Origin: a virus
IMG/VR virus record: IMGVR_UViG_3300037520_000900
Span: 1-64,000 of that record
DNA length: 64,000 nt
Reading direction: 5' to 3' (one strand)
The notes beneath the pieces are model-generated. The model saw nothing but the letters and a program-made list of their open reading frames with translations. It had not been told where the DNA came from and did no database searches. This document shows, piece by piece, positions 1 to 7,130 of the stretch (its first letter is position 1; every line of letters begins with the position of its first letter). The position numbers and the translations under genes were made by a program.

Positions 1-964
1 ATGGTCTTAATGCGATCTCGCAACATGGATTAGTTCCCCAATCTTTATCGTTAGATAAGTAGATTCCAGGTTCACCTGCCCCTGATAACTCAATACGTTT
101 CCAAAGACCCATAAAGAATTCTTTTGTTATTTTGTGACGAAGAAGTACTGCCGAGTTATTTGCTCTACCTCTTTGTGCATTTTGTTCCCACCAACTTCCT
201 GACTTACAAGATATCATTTCTTCATCATCCGCCGAGAATAATGAGATAAGCGCCGCTCTTCTGATACCACCGGCCAATACCGCATCAGCAATATGACAAA
301 CAATGTCGTGAGTTTCAATTGGTGATAATCTTTCCCCATCTTTTTTGTTATCCAACACTTTTGTTATGTGGTGGATACAATCTTTTAGTGGTTGAGGTCC
401 CGGAGCCTTCCCACCTGATGTTACAAGGTTCGCCCCTTTTTGTCTAATATCTGAAAAATCAAATACAGGTGTTGACGATTTGTAACCTAAATACGATTCC
501 ATCAATACTTTAATGGCGTCTGCCCATCCTTCAATAGAGTCACCAATTAAGTAACGTCTTGTTCTTTCAGGGTTTGGTTTTTTTATTTCTGGTAGTTTTT
601 CAACATGGTGTTTTTGAACTGAGTATCCAACTCCTGTTCCACCTAAAAGTAAAAACATGGTTTCAGAAAATGCGTCCACATGGTCAATTGGCATATATGC
701 ACAATTATAAACTCTGTTTGGTGAAATCTCAATTGGCTTTCCCCCGAATTGTAATGATCTCATAGATGGTAATACTTTCTTGTCGTATACCATTTTATAT
801 ACCTCCTCTATCTCATCTTTGATGTGGGGGTACTTACGTTGGTGCATCTCTTTGTTACGTGTTACCAACTCTTCCCAAGTCTCTCTCCTGTTTAATTCAG
901 GTTGAAACTTAGCGTATTTCATAAAGACAGTAATGTCACTTAATATTTTTTGCGAAATATCCAT
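1..964 (-). CDS. nrdJ: Adenosylcobalamin-dependent (class II) ribonucleoside-triphosphate reductase, N-terminal part (truncated by window edge)
   Basis: Reduces ribonucleotides to deoxyribonucleotides for phage DNA synthesis. The reading frame runs from the ATG at 962-964 off the left edge, giving 321 residues. It resembles the Lactobacillus leichmannii-type monomeric RTPR: an early NCAY cysteine segment, a VGYSVQ-like glycine motif, an FDFSDIRQKGA/GGKAPGPQPL stretch that parallels the RTPR FDLSDIRPYGA/GGTASGPMPL region, an AGGIRRAAL segment, and at the edge NPCCEIAL, matching the NPCGEI motif that carries the thiyl-radical cysteine. The C-terminal half with the second active-site cysteine and the redox tail is outside the window. 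It follows the helicase gene by 24 nt, so it is probably the last part of the same minus-strand replication operon. B12 dependence is inferred from family resemblance; class II is favoured over class I because of the GGKAPGPQPL region. Confidence 0.9.
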   Translation of the reverse strand, partial: MDISQKILSDITVFMKYAKFQPELNRRETWEELVTRNKEMHQRKYPHIKDEIEEVYKMVYDKKVLPSMRSLQFGGKPIEISPNRVYNCAYMPIDHVDAFSETMFLLLGGTGVGYSVQKHHVEKLPEIKKPNPERTRRYLIGDSIEGWADAIKVLMESYLGYKSSTPVFDFSDIRQKGANLVTSGGKAPGPQPLKDCIHHITKVLDNKKDGERLSPIETHDIVCHIADAVLAGGIRRAALISLFSADDEEMISCKSGSWWEQNAQRGRANNSAVLLRHKITKEFFMGLWKRIELSGAGEPGIYLSNDKDWGTNPCCEIALRP

Positions 965-988
965 TTTTTACAAATTTAATAATTTATT

Positions 989-2371
989 TTAAGATTCTTG
1001 TTGTTCTTTTTGTTTTTTTCTTTCTAACAGTTCCTTAATTCTGTTCCTATTCTTTTCTTCTTTTTGTTCCTCGTGGCCAAGGAATGTTACACTTTGTTCT
1101 GTATCTATCTCTAACATACCATTGTCAAACTTACAGTTCTCAAATATAATCCCATCTTTACCGATCCTTGATTTTGTGATTGCGATTGTTGCCAAGTTCA
1201 TTTCTTTTTGTTGTAATGATTTTGCGACCGTGATAATAACGTGTCCAACTTGAGCCTTTTTAATAGAACCACCCATTTGATCTGTTGTTACAACCTCTGA
1301 TGATATTGAATTTCTGTTACCTTGTGTTGCCGTCCATCCTGCAATATCCAACTCGTGACACATTGCTTCAAATCCTCGCATTACCGATCCTTCACTCTTC
1401 CATTCATCACCTAACATCTTGTCTGGTACTACACAATCAATATAATCTAAAATAATCATATCAACCTTAATCCCTTCGGCAATCATTTTTCTAACCTGAT
1501 TTTTAATCTGATTCATAGTTACGGTATCAGATGCCAATTTTTTCATAATCAACTTATTTTTTCTTGTTGACTGAATTTCTTTGACTCTTTCAGTAACTTC
1601 TTTTCTATTTTCAGAAAGATCGTCGGGGTGTATTCCGGTCCAAAGTGTAAAGTGTTTTCTTTGGATAATTTTTGGGTTGTCCTCAAAGAATATTTGAAGG
1701 ACATTATACCCTAAGTTAAATGCGTGGTTAGCAATCTTTGTTGTAAACGTGGATTTACCAACACCGGTTGGTGCCAAAATAACACCAATTTCACCTTTAG
1801 CAAGACCACCTTTTAATAGGTTGTCAATGCCAGGTACTCCAATCGGAATTGGGTGTCTGTAGTCGTCATCCAATACCTCATCAATATTAAAAAAGACATC
1901 TGTCGTACCCTTATCTACCTCCCCAACTTGAAGTGCTCCCCTTACCATTTCTTCTAACTTATCATAACTCTCGAAATCACCTTTATCGATGATTGATTGA
2001 GCCTTGGTCATTACTTTTTGGAGTTCTTGTTGTTTACAGAATTTAAGGGACTTTTCTTGAACAAAGATTGAACCTTCGTCTGAGACGTTCTTAACCTGAT
2101 CTAATGTGTCTAAAACGCTCTTTTGAGCCATCGGTGAACTAATTTCTGACTTAGTCAATTGTTCAAGGGTATCAAATGTCGGTGTATGCTCATATTTTGA
2201 ATAATATTCTTTGATCATTTGACAAATAATCTTGAAATATTGGTTATCAAAATAATGAGGATCAATAACTTCAATTATGGAATTAGAGAAATCTTTGTAA
2301 GTAATTATGTTATTTAGTAATTGAATTTGAAAAGTATTTCCTAAGTATCCGAAGTTCTTTTTGTCTGACAT
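989..2371 (-). CDS. Replicative DNA helicase, DnaB / T4 gp41 type
   Basis: Hexameric 5'-3' helicase of the phage replisome. The 460-residue protein has a small N-terminal domain (about 1-110, primase-interaction type), a linker and a RecA-fold C-terminal domain. Walker A APTGVGKST is near residue 200 and is followed by the segment ending LQIFFEDNP. Walker B is MIILDYID, and a downstream TATQGNR resembles the DnaB motif that senses nucleotide and DNA. The tail is charged and rich in E, K and Q. It lies downstream of the exonuclease, UvsX and gp32 genes on the same strand, which is typical for a T4-like replication block. A TATTTATT element lies about 30 nt upstream of the ATG. No separate primase gene is visible in the window. 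Confidence 0.93.
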   Translation of the reverse strand: MSDKKNFGYLGNTFQIQLLNNIITYKDFSNSIIEVIDPHYFDNQYFKIICQMIKEYYSKYEHTPTFDTLEQLTKSEISSPMAQKSVLDTLDQVKNVSDEGSIFVQEKSLKFCKQQELQKVMTKAQSIIDKGDFESYDKLEEMVRGALQVGEVDKGTTDVFFNIDEVLDDDYRHPIPIGVPGIDNLLKGGLAKGEIGVILAPTGVGKSTFTTKIANHAFNLGYNVLQIFFEDNPKIIQRKHFTLWTGIHPDDLSENRKEVTERVKEIQSTRKNKLIMKKLASDTVTMNQIKNQVRKMIAEGIKVDMIILDYIDCVVPDKMLGDEWKSEGSVMRGFEAMCHELDIAGWTATQGNRNSISSEVVTTDQMGGSIKKAQVGHVIITVAKSLQQKEMNLATIAITKSRIGKDGIIFENCKFDNGMLEIDTEQSVTFLGHEEQKEEKNRNRIKELLERKKQKEQQES

Positions 2372-2409
2372 ATTGTATAGATTTTTGTTCCTTGTTTTAA
2401 TAAATATAG

Positions 2410-2862
2410 TTAAGCGAACGAATAATTAAGGTACTGATAAGATAAATTTTTCTCTGATAAAATGTCAGTCAACTCTCTTAAAATGTTTTTTATGTCTGGT
2501 CGTATGTCCAGCGTGTATCTTACCTTTGGCGGGTATAGTTTCGCGTCAATAATTCTATGACAAATTGTCTTGTTCCCGACCTTTAAGATTATGTTAAATA
2601 TCTCAGGTCCATCTGTGTTTGATGTTTCTAAAATGTTTGGGTCTTCTTCGATTTGGTATCTATTGTCTAACATATATACCATACACTTGTTTCTCAATTT
2701 TGTTTGAAGTGACTCAGATAGATACTTAATGTACTCATATAATTCAACTGAATTTTCAGCCTTTTCATGATAACCTTTTACATTAAAGAATCTTTGTACT
2801 ACAAAATTGTTGTTAAGTGTAATTAGGAACTCAACCTTTGTTACATCATTCTGCTCTTTCAT
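2410..2862 (-). CDS. Uncharacterised protein in the replication operon
   Basis: 150 residues, not recognised. It is mixed alpha/beta with no transmembrane segment, no signal peptide and no obvious catalytic motif. It has several aromatic-hydrophobic beta-like stretches (VEFLITLNNNFVVQRFF, IFNIILKVG) and an acidic middle. It lies between the exonuclease (4 nt upstream) and the helicase (38 nt downstream) on the same strand. Its position is that of a replication accessory factor such as a helicase loader, but nothing in the sequence shows T4 gp59 homology, so no function is assigned. Confidence 0.75.
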   Translation of the reverse strand: MKEQNDVTKVEFLITLNNNFVVQRFFNVKGYHEKAENSVELYEYIKYLSESLQTKLRNKCMVYMLDNRYQIEEDPNILETSNTDGPEIFNIILKVGNKTICHRIIDAKLYPPKVRYTLDIRPDIKNILRELTDILSEKNLSYQYLNYSFA

Positions 2863-2866
2863 AATT

Positions 2867-3874
2867 TTACTTTTTTGTTTTAAACTTTGTTTTTTCTTTT
2901 CTTGTTAACTTTAAAAATGGTTTTAAAAAATATACCCACTGATCGTCACCTTTCGGTAGGTATTTAAATAATCCGTCGTCCATCATCATCCGAATTAGAT
3001 TCTTATAACCTCTTCCATCAGGATCCAATGACTCAGAGTAATAAGAGTGTACTAATTCTTTTCCTTCTTCACTAATAAGTGGTTCCGATAAATCTACAAT
3101 CTTTTTATTGATTTCAAAAAACTCGTCACCAAAAATACCTTCTTTTGTTTTACCCGTCAGTAAATTTTTAAGTGCGGTATTATCTTTTTGTTCTTTAAAG
3201 AGTTCTTCACCTCTTGTTAAAATATCGGTAAAAGATACTTCTTTTTCAAGTAGCTCAGGAAATAATTTAACAATAGTCTTCTCACCTAAGTAATAGATTC
3301 CATCTATATTATCTGATTTGTCACCAGATATTATCTTGAATGTTTTTACGTTATAGTGTGGGATTTCTATTTCGTGTAGTTTAATCTTATCTCCGTTCTT
3401 ATAATACTTTTTGGTATTAGGTGAATAGATTGTAACATCTTCAGAGATAAGTTGTGTGAGGTCTCTATCTCCACTGAAAATTGTTTTATCTTCGTCTTTT
3501 GAAATTTTGCAATAGTATGCGATGAGGTCATCGGCTTCAGAGTTTTCAAATTCAACTTGTCTAACAAACATTTCTTCCAAGTATTCTTTTACTCTTTGTT
3601 TTTGTTTGTTAAATGATTGTTCTTTAAAATCTTCTGTAACCCCTTTTCGGTTAAGTTTGTATTTTGGGTAGATTAACCTTCTTTGCGAAGTACTTGTTTC
3701 TCCGTCCCAAAATACAACAACCTTGTTGAAGTTTTCGTCTTCTATGAACCTACGTAATGTGTTAAGGAAATGCCAAATACCTCCTACGTGTTCCGTACCG
3801 TTAAAGTAATCTTTAACTCCGTGAAATCCAATTTTTAATAAATTATTCCCGTCTACTAATAGGGTTTTTGTCAT
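2867..3874 (-). CDS. 5'-3' exonuclease / RNase H, FEN family
   Basis: Removes RNA primers and 5' flaps during lagging-strand synthesis, like T4 RNase H. The 335-residue protein starts TLLVDGNNLL, the first metal-binding Asp of the PIN-like 5' nuclease fold. It continues with VVVFWDGETSTSQRRLIYPKYK, the arch and second Asp region, then EADDLIAYY and FSGDRDLTQL (acidic metal cluster), and ISGDKSDNI, the helix-hairpin-helix entry of FEN nucleases. All canonical acidic residues appear present. It lies 20 nt downstream of uvsX and 4 nt upstream of the 150-residue unknown, so the genes are probably co-transcribed. Confidence 0.9.
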   Translation of the reverse strand: MTKTLLVDGNNLLKIGFHGVKDYFNGTEHVGGIWHFLNTLRRFIEDENFNKVVVFWDGETSTSQRRLIYPKYKLNRKGVTEDFKEQSFNKQKQRVKEYLEEMFVRQVEFENSEADDLIAYYCKISKDEDKTIFSGDRDLTQLISEDVTIYSPNTKKYYKNGDKIKLHEIEIPHYNVKTFKIISGDKSDNIDGIYYLGEKTIVKLFPELLEKEVSFTDILTRGEELFKEQKDNTALKNLLTGKTKEGIFGDEFFEINKKIVDLSEPLISEEGKELVHSYYSESLDPDGRGYKNLIRMMMDDGLFKYLPKGDDQWVYFLKPFLKLTRKEKTKFKTKK

Positions 3875-3894
3875 TTCTGTAAATTACAGGGTTC

Positions 3895-4902
3895 TTACTC
3901 TACTTCTTCTTTTTCTGCTTTCAAATCAAAGTCACCATCAACACCGATGATTTCTTTCCAATACTCAGCATATTCTTTTTTGTATTGTTCAATAGATGCC
4001 TTTTCTTCAGACGCTTCTTTACCTGGTAAAAATCCGTGTGGTGTTACAATAATTTTACCGTCTTCAAACCCAAGTCCATTGATGTGGTTTTTCATTACGG
4101 ACACTTTTGTTCTTGATGCGAACTTTACTGTACGTTTGTCTTTAGTTGCGGTAATCTTTGTTGTTCCTGCCCCTTTTTGATTTCCAAATAAAAAAACTAA
4201 AGATGAATTTAACCAAATCGCTTCACCACCTTTTGCCTTAATTTTTGGTTGACCAAATGGGTTGTCAGGTAATTCAACCCAAGGCTGATTAACAATAATC
4301 AAAGTGTTTTCATATTTAGAATCCGATTTACGAGATCCTGAAATACGTTGATTGATTCCCATTCCAATTTTGTCGGCTAAAACACTTGCATTGTGTTGTT
4401 TACCTCCTTTACCTTCATAAGTCATCTTACAAGGAACTGAACCAACTGAATCCCACATTATACATAATGAATAGTCTAAATCACCTTTTTCTTGTGCATC
4501 TAACAAATCATTAATGTAATCTGTAATTTGTTCAATGTAATCAAAGTTATTATTAAAGATATAAAAACCATCCCACTCTAATTCACCTGTCTCTGTGTCA
4601 ACAACTTCATCACATTCAAACCCCATAAGTTTTGCGTGTTCAAAGGACCATTTTTGTTCAGTAATAATGAACACAGGAAGTACTCCTTTTTTTTGTGCAT
4701 CAACCGCAGTTTTTACTAAGGCGGTTGTCTTACCCGTATCACTATGCCCTAAAAACATATTAATGTGTCCCATCGCAGGTCCCGGTAATCCAACAGCATC
4801 TAAGAAAGGTTCACCTAAATCAAAAAACCTTTGTGGTTTATATTTTGCTGATGTAGAAAACTTTTTCTTTAATGAACTAAAATCATTCTTTTTAATTGCC
4901 AT
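3895..4902 (-). CDS. uvsX: UvsX-like RecA-family recombinase
   Basis: Strand-exchange ATPase for recombination-dependent replication and repair. The 335-residue protein has a RecA core with Walker A GHSDTGKTT near residue 52, a Walker B-like CIMWDSVGS, and a conserved IIVNQPW segment resembling the end of RecA loop L1/L2. The C-terminal tail is strongly acidic, as in UvsX and RecA. The start overlaps the preceding 97-residue gene by 11 nt, suggesting translational coupling. It sits between the SSB and the exonuclease, matching a T4 recombination/replication cluster. Confidence 0.9.
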   Translation of the reverse strand: MAIKKNDFSSLKKKFSTSAKYKPQRFFDLGEPFLDAVGLPGPAMGHINMFLGHSDTGKTTALVKTAVDAQKKGVLPVFIITEQKWSFEHAKLMGFECDEVVDTETGELEWDGFYIFNNNFDYIEQITDYINDLLDAQEKGDLDYSLCIMWDSVGSVPCKMTYEGKGGKQHNASVLADKIGMGINQRISGSRKSDSKYENTLIIVNQPWVELPDNPFGQPKIKAKGGEAIWLNSSLVFLFGNQKGAGTTKITATKDKRTVKFASRTKVSVMKNHINGLGFEDGKIIVTPHGFLPGKEASEEKASIEQYKKEYAEYWKEIIGVDGDFDLKAEKEEVE

Positions 4903-5185
4903 TTTCTTCTTTTTGTTCGTTTAATATTTTTAACATGTCTTCGGTCACTTCAAACTTATCATCCCTTTTTACGTTGTATTTATAAACGGTTTCCAACATT
5001 TCAAGTTTACCTTTTGCGTTTGCCATCTTATCAACAGACTTATCCATTTCCTCTAAATGTTGTGGGTGTTCTCCAATCCCAACGGGGTTATTAAAATAAA
5101 CTAATAGTGTCGCTTCGGCTTCAGCCATTTCTGACCTATATTTCAAGGTCAGGGCTTCATACATTTTTTCTGATATCTTATTCAT
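4892..5185 (-). CDS. Small uncharacterised protein between gp32 and uvsX
   Basis: 97 residues, mainly helical, acidic and lysine-rich, with no cysteine and no recognised motif. It starts 10 nt after the gp32-like stop codon and its end overlaps the uvsX start by 11 nt, so translation of the three genes is probably coupled. Position and size would suit a recombination mediator (T4 uses UvsY, 137 residues), but I see no convincing UvsY similarity. Function is left open. Confidence 0.7.
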   Translation of the reverse strand: MNKISEKMYEALTLKYRSEMAEAEATLLVYFNNPVGIGEHPQHLEEMDKSVDKMANAKGKLEMLETVYKYNVKRDDKFEVTEDMLKILNEQKEENGN

Positions 5186-5195
5186 TACTTAAATA

Positions 5196-6047
5196 TTAAA
5201 ATGGTAATTCTTCTGATGGTTCATCATCCGCTTGTGGATCAACAATTGGTGTTTCTTCTTTTTGTGCGCCACCTAAAGAAATCTCAGCCTCATCTCCATA
5301 TACGTATTTTTTAAGTTCTGAACTCCACATTGGTGTTTCTCCTACGGCTACAGCCTCTAAATACTCAACAGGTTTTTTAGAATAAACATCTTTCCAAGTT
5401 AATTCATCTTGTAACCAACCTTCCATGATTTCTTTATCTGTGTGTACAGGTGCCGGGTCATCGTACATAATTGTTTGAACAACCGTATATTCTTTTCCTT
5501 GTGGTGTCTTAGCCTTTGTTAATTCAATAATAAGGTCTCTACCTTTTTCTGAATCAGTAACATCTCCTTTTGCTTTCCAAATAGGAAGGATTTTATCTAA
5601 CACACCTTCTTGTTTGTAGTTGTGTTTAAATCTCCAAAATTTAACACCATCTTGTTCATTATCTCTATCAACAACTTTAACAATGTAAAATAAACGTGAA
5701 CGGTACTGTGACGCCAATTCTTTATCTTCTTTTTTACCTGTAGAAATTAATTCGTTATAAACTTCAGTAAGTGGCGATCTTTCGTTGTCATTTTTTTCAG
5801 GGTCATACAACTTAACCCACTGTCCGTTTACTTGAATCTCGTGATACCAAACTTCAACAAATGGTGATGAACCATCTTTTGTAGGTAACACTCTGATTCT
5901 TTTTTGTGCGGATTTTTCATTTTTTTGAAGAATTGCTGAAAAATATCTTTTCATTCTGTCTTCTTGTGAGATGTTTTGTCTCGGTGAACTACTTGGTGTT
6001 GAGTTCTTTTCGTACTGTGCAAGTACTGCGTCAATTGAATTTGCCAT
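5196..6047 (-). CDS. Single-stranded DNA-binding protein, T4 gp32-like, apparently zinc-free
   Basis: Coats ssDNA and organises the replisome. The 283-residue protein has a short basic N-terminal region for cooperativity, an OB-fold core aligning with gp32 around VWYHEIQVNGQWVKLY and FYIVKVVDRDNEQDGVKFWRF, and an acidic C-terminal tail ending EELPF, resembling bacterial SSB tails. T4 gp32 binds zinc with one His and three Cys inside the core; this protein contains no cysteine at all, so that site is gone. It is the first gene of the minus-strand replication operon and has a near-consensus promoter at 6088-6115, fitting its need for high expression. Confidence 0.88.
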   Translation of the reverse strand: MANSIDAVLAQYEKNSTPSSSPRQNISQEDRMKRYFSAILQKNEKSAQKRIRVLPTKDGSSPFVEVWYHEIQVNGQWVKLYDPEKNDNERSPLTEVYNELISTGKKEDKELASQYRSRLFYIVKVVDRDNEQDGVKFWRFKHNYKQEGVLDKILPIWKAKGDVTDSEKGRDLIIELTKAKTPQGKEYTVVQTIMYDDPAPVHTDKEIMEGWLQDELTWKDVYSKKPVEYLEAVAVGETPMWSSELKKYVYGDEAEISLGGAQKEETPIVDPQADDEPSEELPF

Positions 6048-6087
6048 AGATTTTTGTTTTTAATTTTTAACTCTTTTATCTATAACA

Positions 6088-6115
6088 ATTATAAGTGAAT
6101 TTGGTAGAATGTCAA
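6088..6115 (-). promoter_or_regulatory. Promoter of the gp32-uvsX-exonuclease-helicase operon
   Basis: Read on the minus strand: TTGACA (6110-6115), 16 nt spacer, TATAAT (6088-6093), then TTG. Both hexamers are exact sigma70 consensus. The same bases also fit the Bacteroidota pattern, TTTG followed after 19 nt by TATAATTG (one mismatch to TAnnTTTG). It starts about 40 nt upstream of the gp32-like ATG and abuts the terminator of the upstream operon. Read as an early or middle promoter recognised by the host polymerase. Confidence 0.75.
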
Positions 6116-6142
6116 ATAAAAAAGGGACTTTGTCAGTCCCTT
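6114..6142 (-). terminator. Rho-independent terminator after the 234-residue gene
   Basis: On the minus strand, an 8-bp stem AAGGGACT/AGTCCCTT with a 5-nt loop is followed by a T-rich run. It lies directly downstream of the stop codon at 6148 and just upstream of the gp32 promoter, cleanly separating the structural and replication transcripts. Confidence 0.85.
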
Positions 6143-6147
6143 AGTTA

Positions 6148-6852
6148 TTATAAATCAAATTCGTTTTCGTCTTCGTCTTCTTCGTACTTACTGAATGTTT
6201 TTTTAACTTCATTAGGTGAAAAATTTTCAACTTCGTCAGATGTTAAAACATATTCATTTTTTCCTGATTTTTCCATATCCATTTTTTTATCATCAAAAAA
6301 ATCAGTAAGTTTTTGATTATATGGGTATGAGTCTAGAGATCTTAGTTCTAATTTTTCTTCAGGAGTTTTATCTCTATATTTGTCAAATTTAATCTCCAAT
6401 GAGTTTATTTTATTCATAATTTGATCCATATTTTCAAGTTTTGATTGTAAATCATCAAGTTTTGAAAATAGGTTGTCCATTATTTCATCCTGTTTATCTT
6501 TAATGTCGTTTTGAGCATTTACTAAATCTGTTATATCAATTTCTTCAGTTTCTTCATCACCTTCTTTATCTTTTTCTTCATCACCAACCTCTTCAACATC
6601 AGGGTCTTTTTCAACATCTATAGGTTCAGGTACTTCAGCACCTGCCGCTGGTGGTGCTCCTGCCGCTGGTGGTGCACCTGCCGCCGCTGGGTCTGCCGGT
6701 GGTGCCGCTGGGTCTGCCGGTGGTGCCGCTGGATCTGCCGGTGGTGCCGCTGGATCTGCCGGTGGTGCCGCTGGGTCTTGTTCGTTTAGAATATATTTGT
6801 TGATTTGATTAAACCTTCTAAGTTCTTCTAATATCTTTCTTTCAACTTCCAT
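6148..6852 (-). CDS. Pro/Ala-repeat, coiled-coil acidic protein (unknown function)
   Basis: 234 residues. A helical N-terminus ends ..INKYILNEQ, followed by a low-complexity segment of tandem AAPPADP heptads (residues about 25-75). Next comes an acidic stretch, then a long heptad-patterned coiled coil (about 105-165, e.g. LFSKLDDLQSKLENMDQIMNKI) and a very acidic C-terminus. The repeat DNA is much more GC-rich than its surroundings. It is the last gene of the minus-strand structural block and is followed by a strong terminator, so it is probably a virion or assembly protein. A role as a scaffold, linker or internal protein is possible but not shown. Confidence 0.75.
   Translation of the reverse strand: MEVERKILEELRRFNQINKYILNEQDPAAPPADPAAPPADPAAPPADPAAPPADPAAAGAPPAAGAPPAAGAEVPEPIDVEKDPDVEEVGDEEKDKEGDEETEEIDITDLVNAQNDIKDKQDEIMDNLFSKLDDLQSKLENMDQIMNKINSLEIKFDKYRDKTPEEKLELRSLDSYPYNQKLTDFFDDKKMDMEKSGKNEYVLTSDEVENFSPNEVKKTFSKYEEDEDENEFDL
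6687..6779 (-). repeat. 21-bp GC-rich tandem repeat encoding AAPPADP heptads
   Basis: Four to five near-identical copies of a 21-bp unit, differing by a GGG/GGA change, encode the Pro/Ala/Asp heptads of the 234-residue protein. The local G+C is far above that of the surrounding AT-rich genome. Confidence 0.9.
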
Positions 6853-6863
6853 TATTTTTTATT

Positions 6864-7088
6864 TTATCCGTTTAATAATGTCTTAACCCCTGTTGGTGTT
6901 TCGACTCTTAAAGTTTTATTCTTATTAACTGTGTTGTCAAATCTTTCAATCAACCCATCTTTCATTCTAATTGTATAACAATCACCAGTATCTAAATCGC
7001 AAACTTGTTTGTGATCTGAATCAATTTGTTTTTCTGTGATTCTTGTGTCTTTTCTCAAGTAATCATCTAATATTTTTTTTACACTCAT
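6864..7088 (-). CDS. Small uncharacterised protein with TRITEKQI motif
   Basis: 74 residues, not recognised. A helical N-terminus (MSVKKILDDYLRKD) is followed by TRITEKQI, then a short beta-rich part with two cysteines (VCDLDTGDCYTI) and VETPTGVKTLLNG at the end. It is preceded by its own TATTTATA element 15 nt upstream of the ATG and is followed 11 nt later by the 234-residue gene. The ITE tripeptide resembles the I/L-x-E cleavage motif of T4-type prohead proteases, as discussed in the findings. Function unknown. Confidence 0.7.
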   Translation of the reverse strand: MSVKKILDDYLRKDTRITEKQIDSDHKQVCDLDTGDCYTIRMKDGLIERFDNTVNKNKTLRVETPTGVKTLLNG

Positions 7089-7103
7089 GGTTTTTATTTT
7101 ATA

Positions 7104-7111
7104 TATAAATA
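7104..7111 (-). promoter_or_regulatory. TATTTATA element upstream of the 74-residue gene
   Basis: An exact TATTTATA on the coding strand, 15 nt before the start codon, in the context GCAATATTTATATA. It is one of a family of such elements placed just upstream of start codons across the window. Promoter or leader function is inferred from recurrence only. Confidence 0.5.
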
Positions 7112-7130
7112 TTGCAATTTTTTTATTTTT

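Noticed and set aside
4892-5185. UvsY assignment for the 97-aa protein
   Set aside because: Position fits, but length and sequence show no convincing UvsY similarity.
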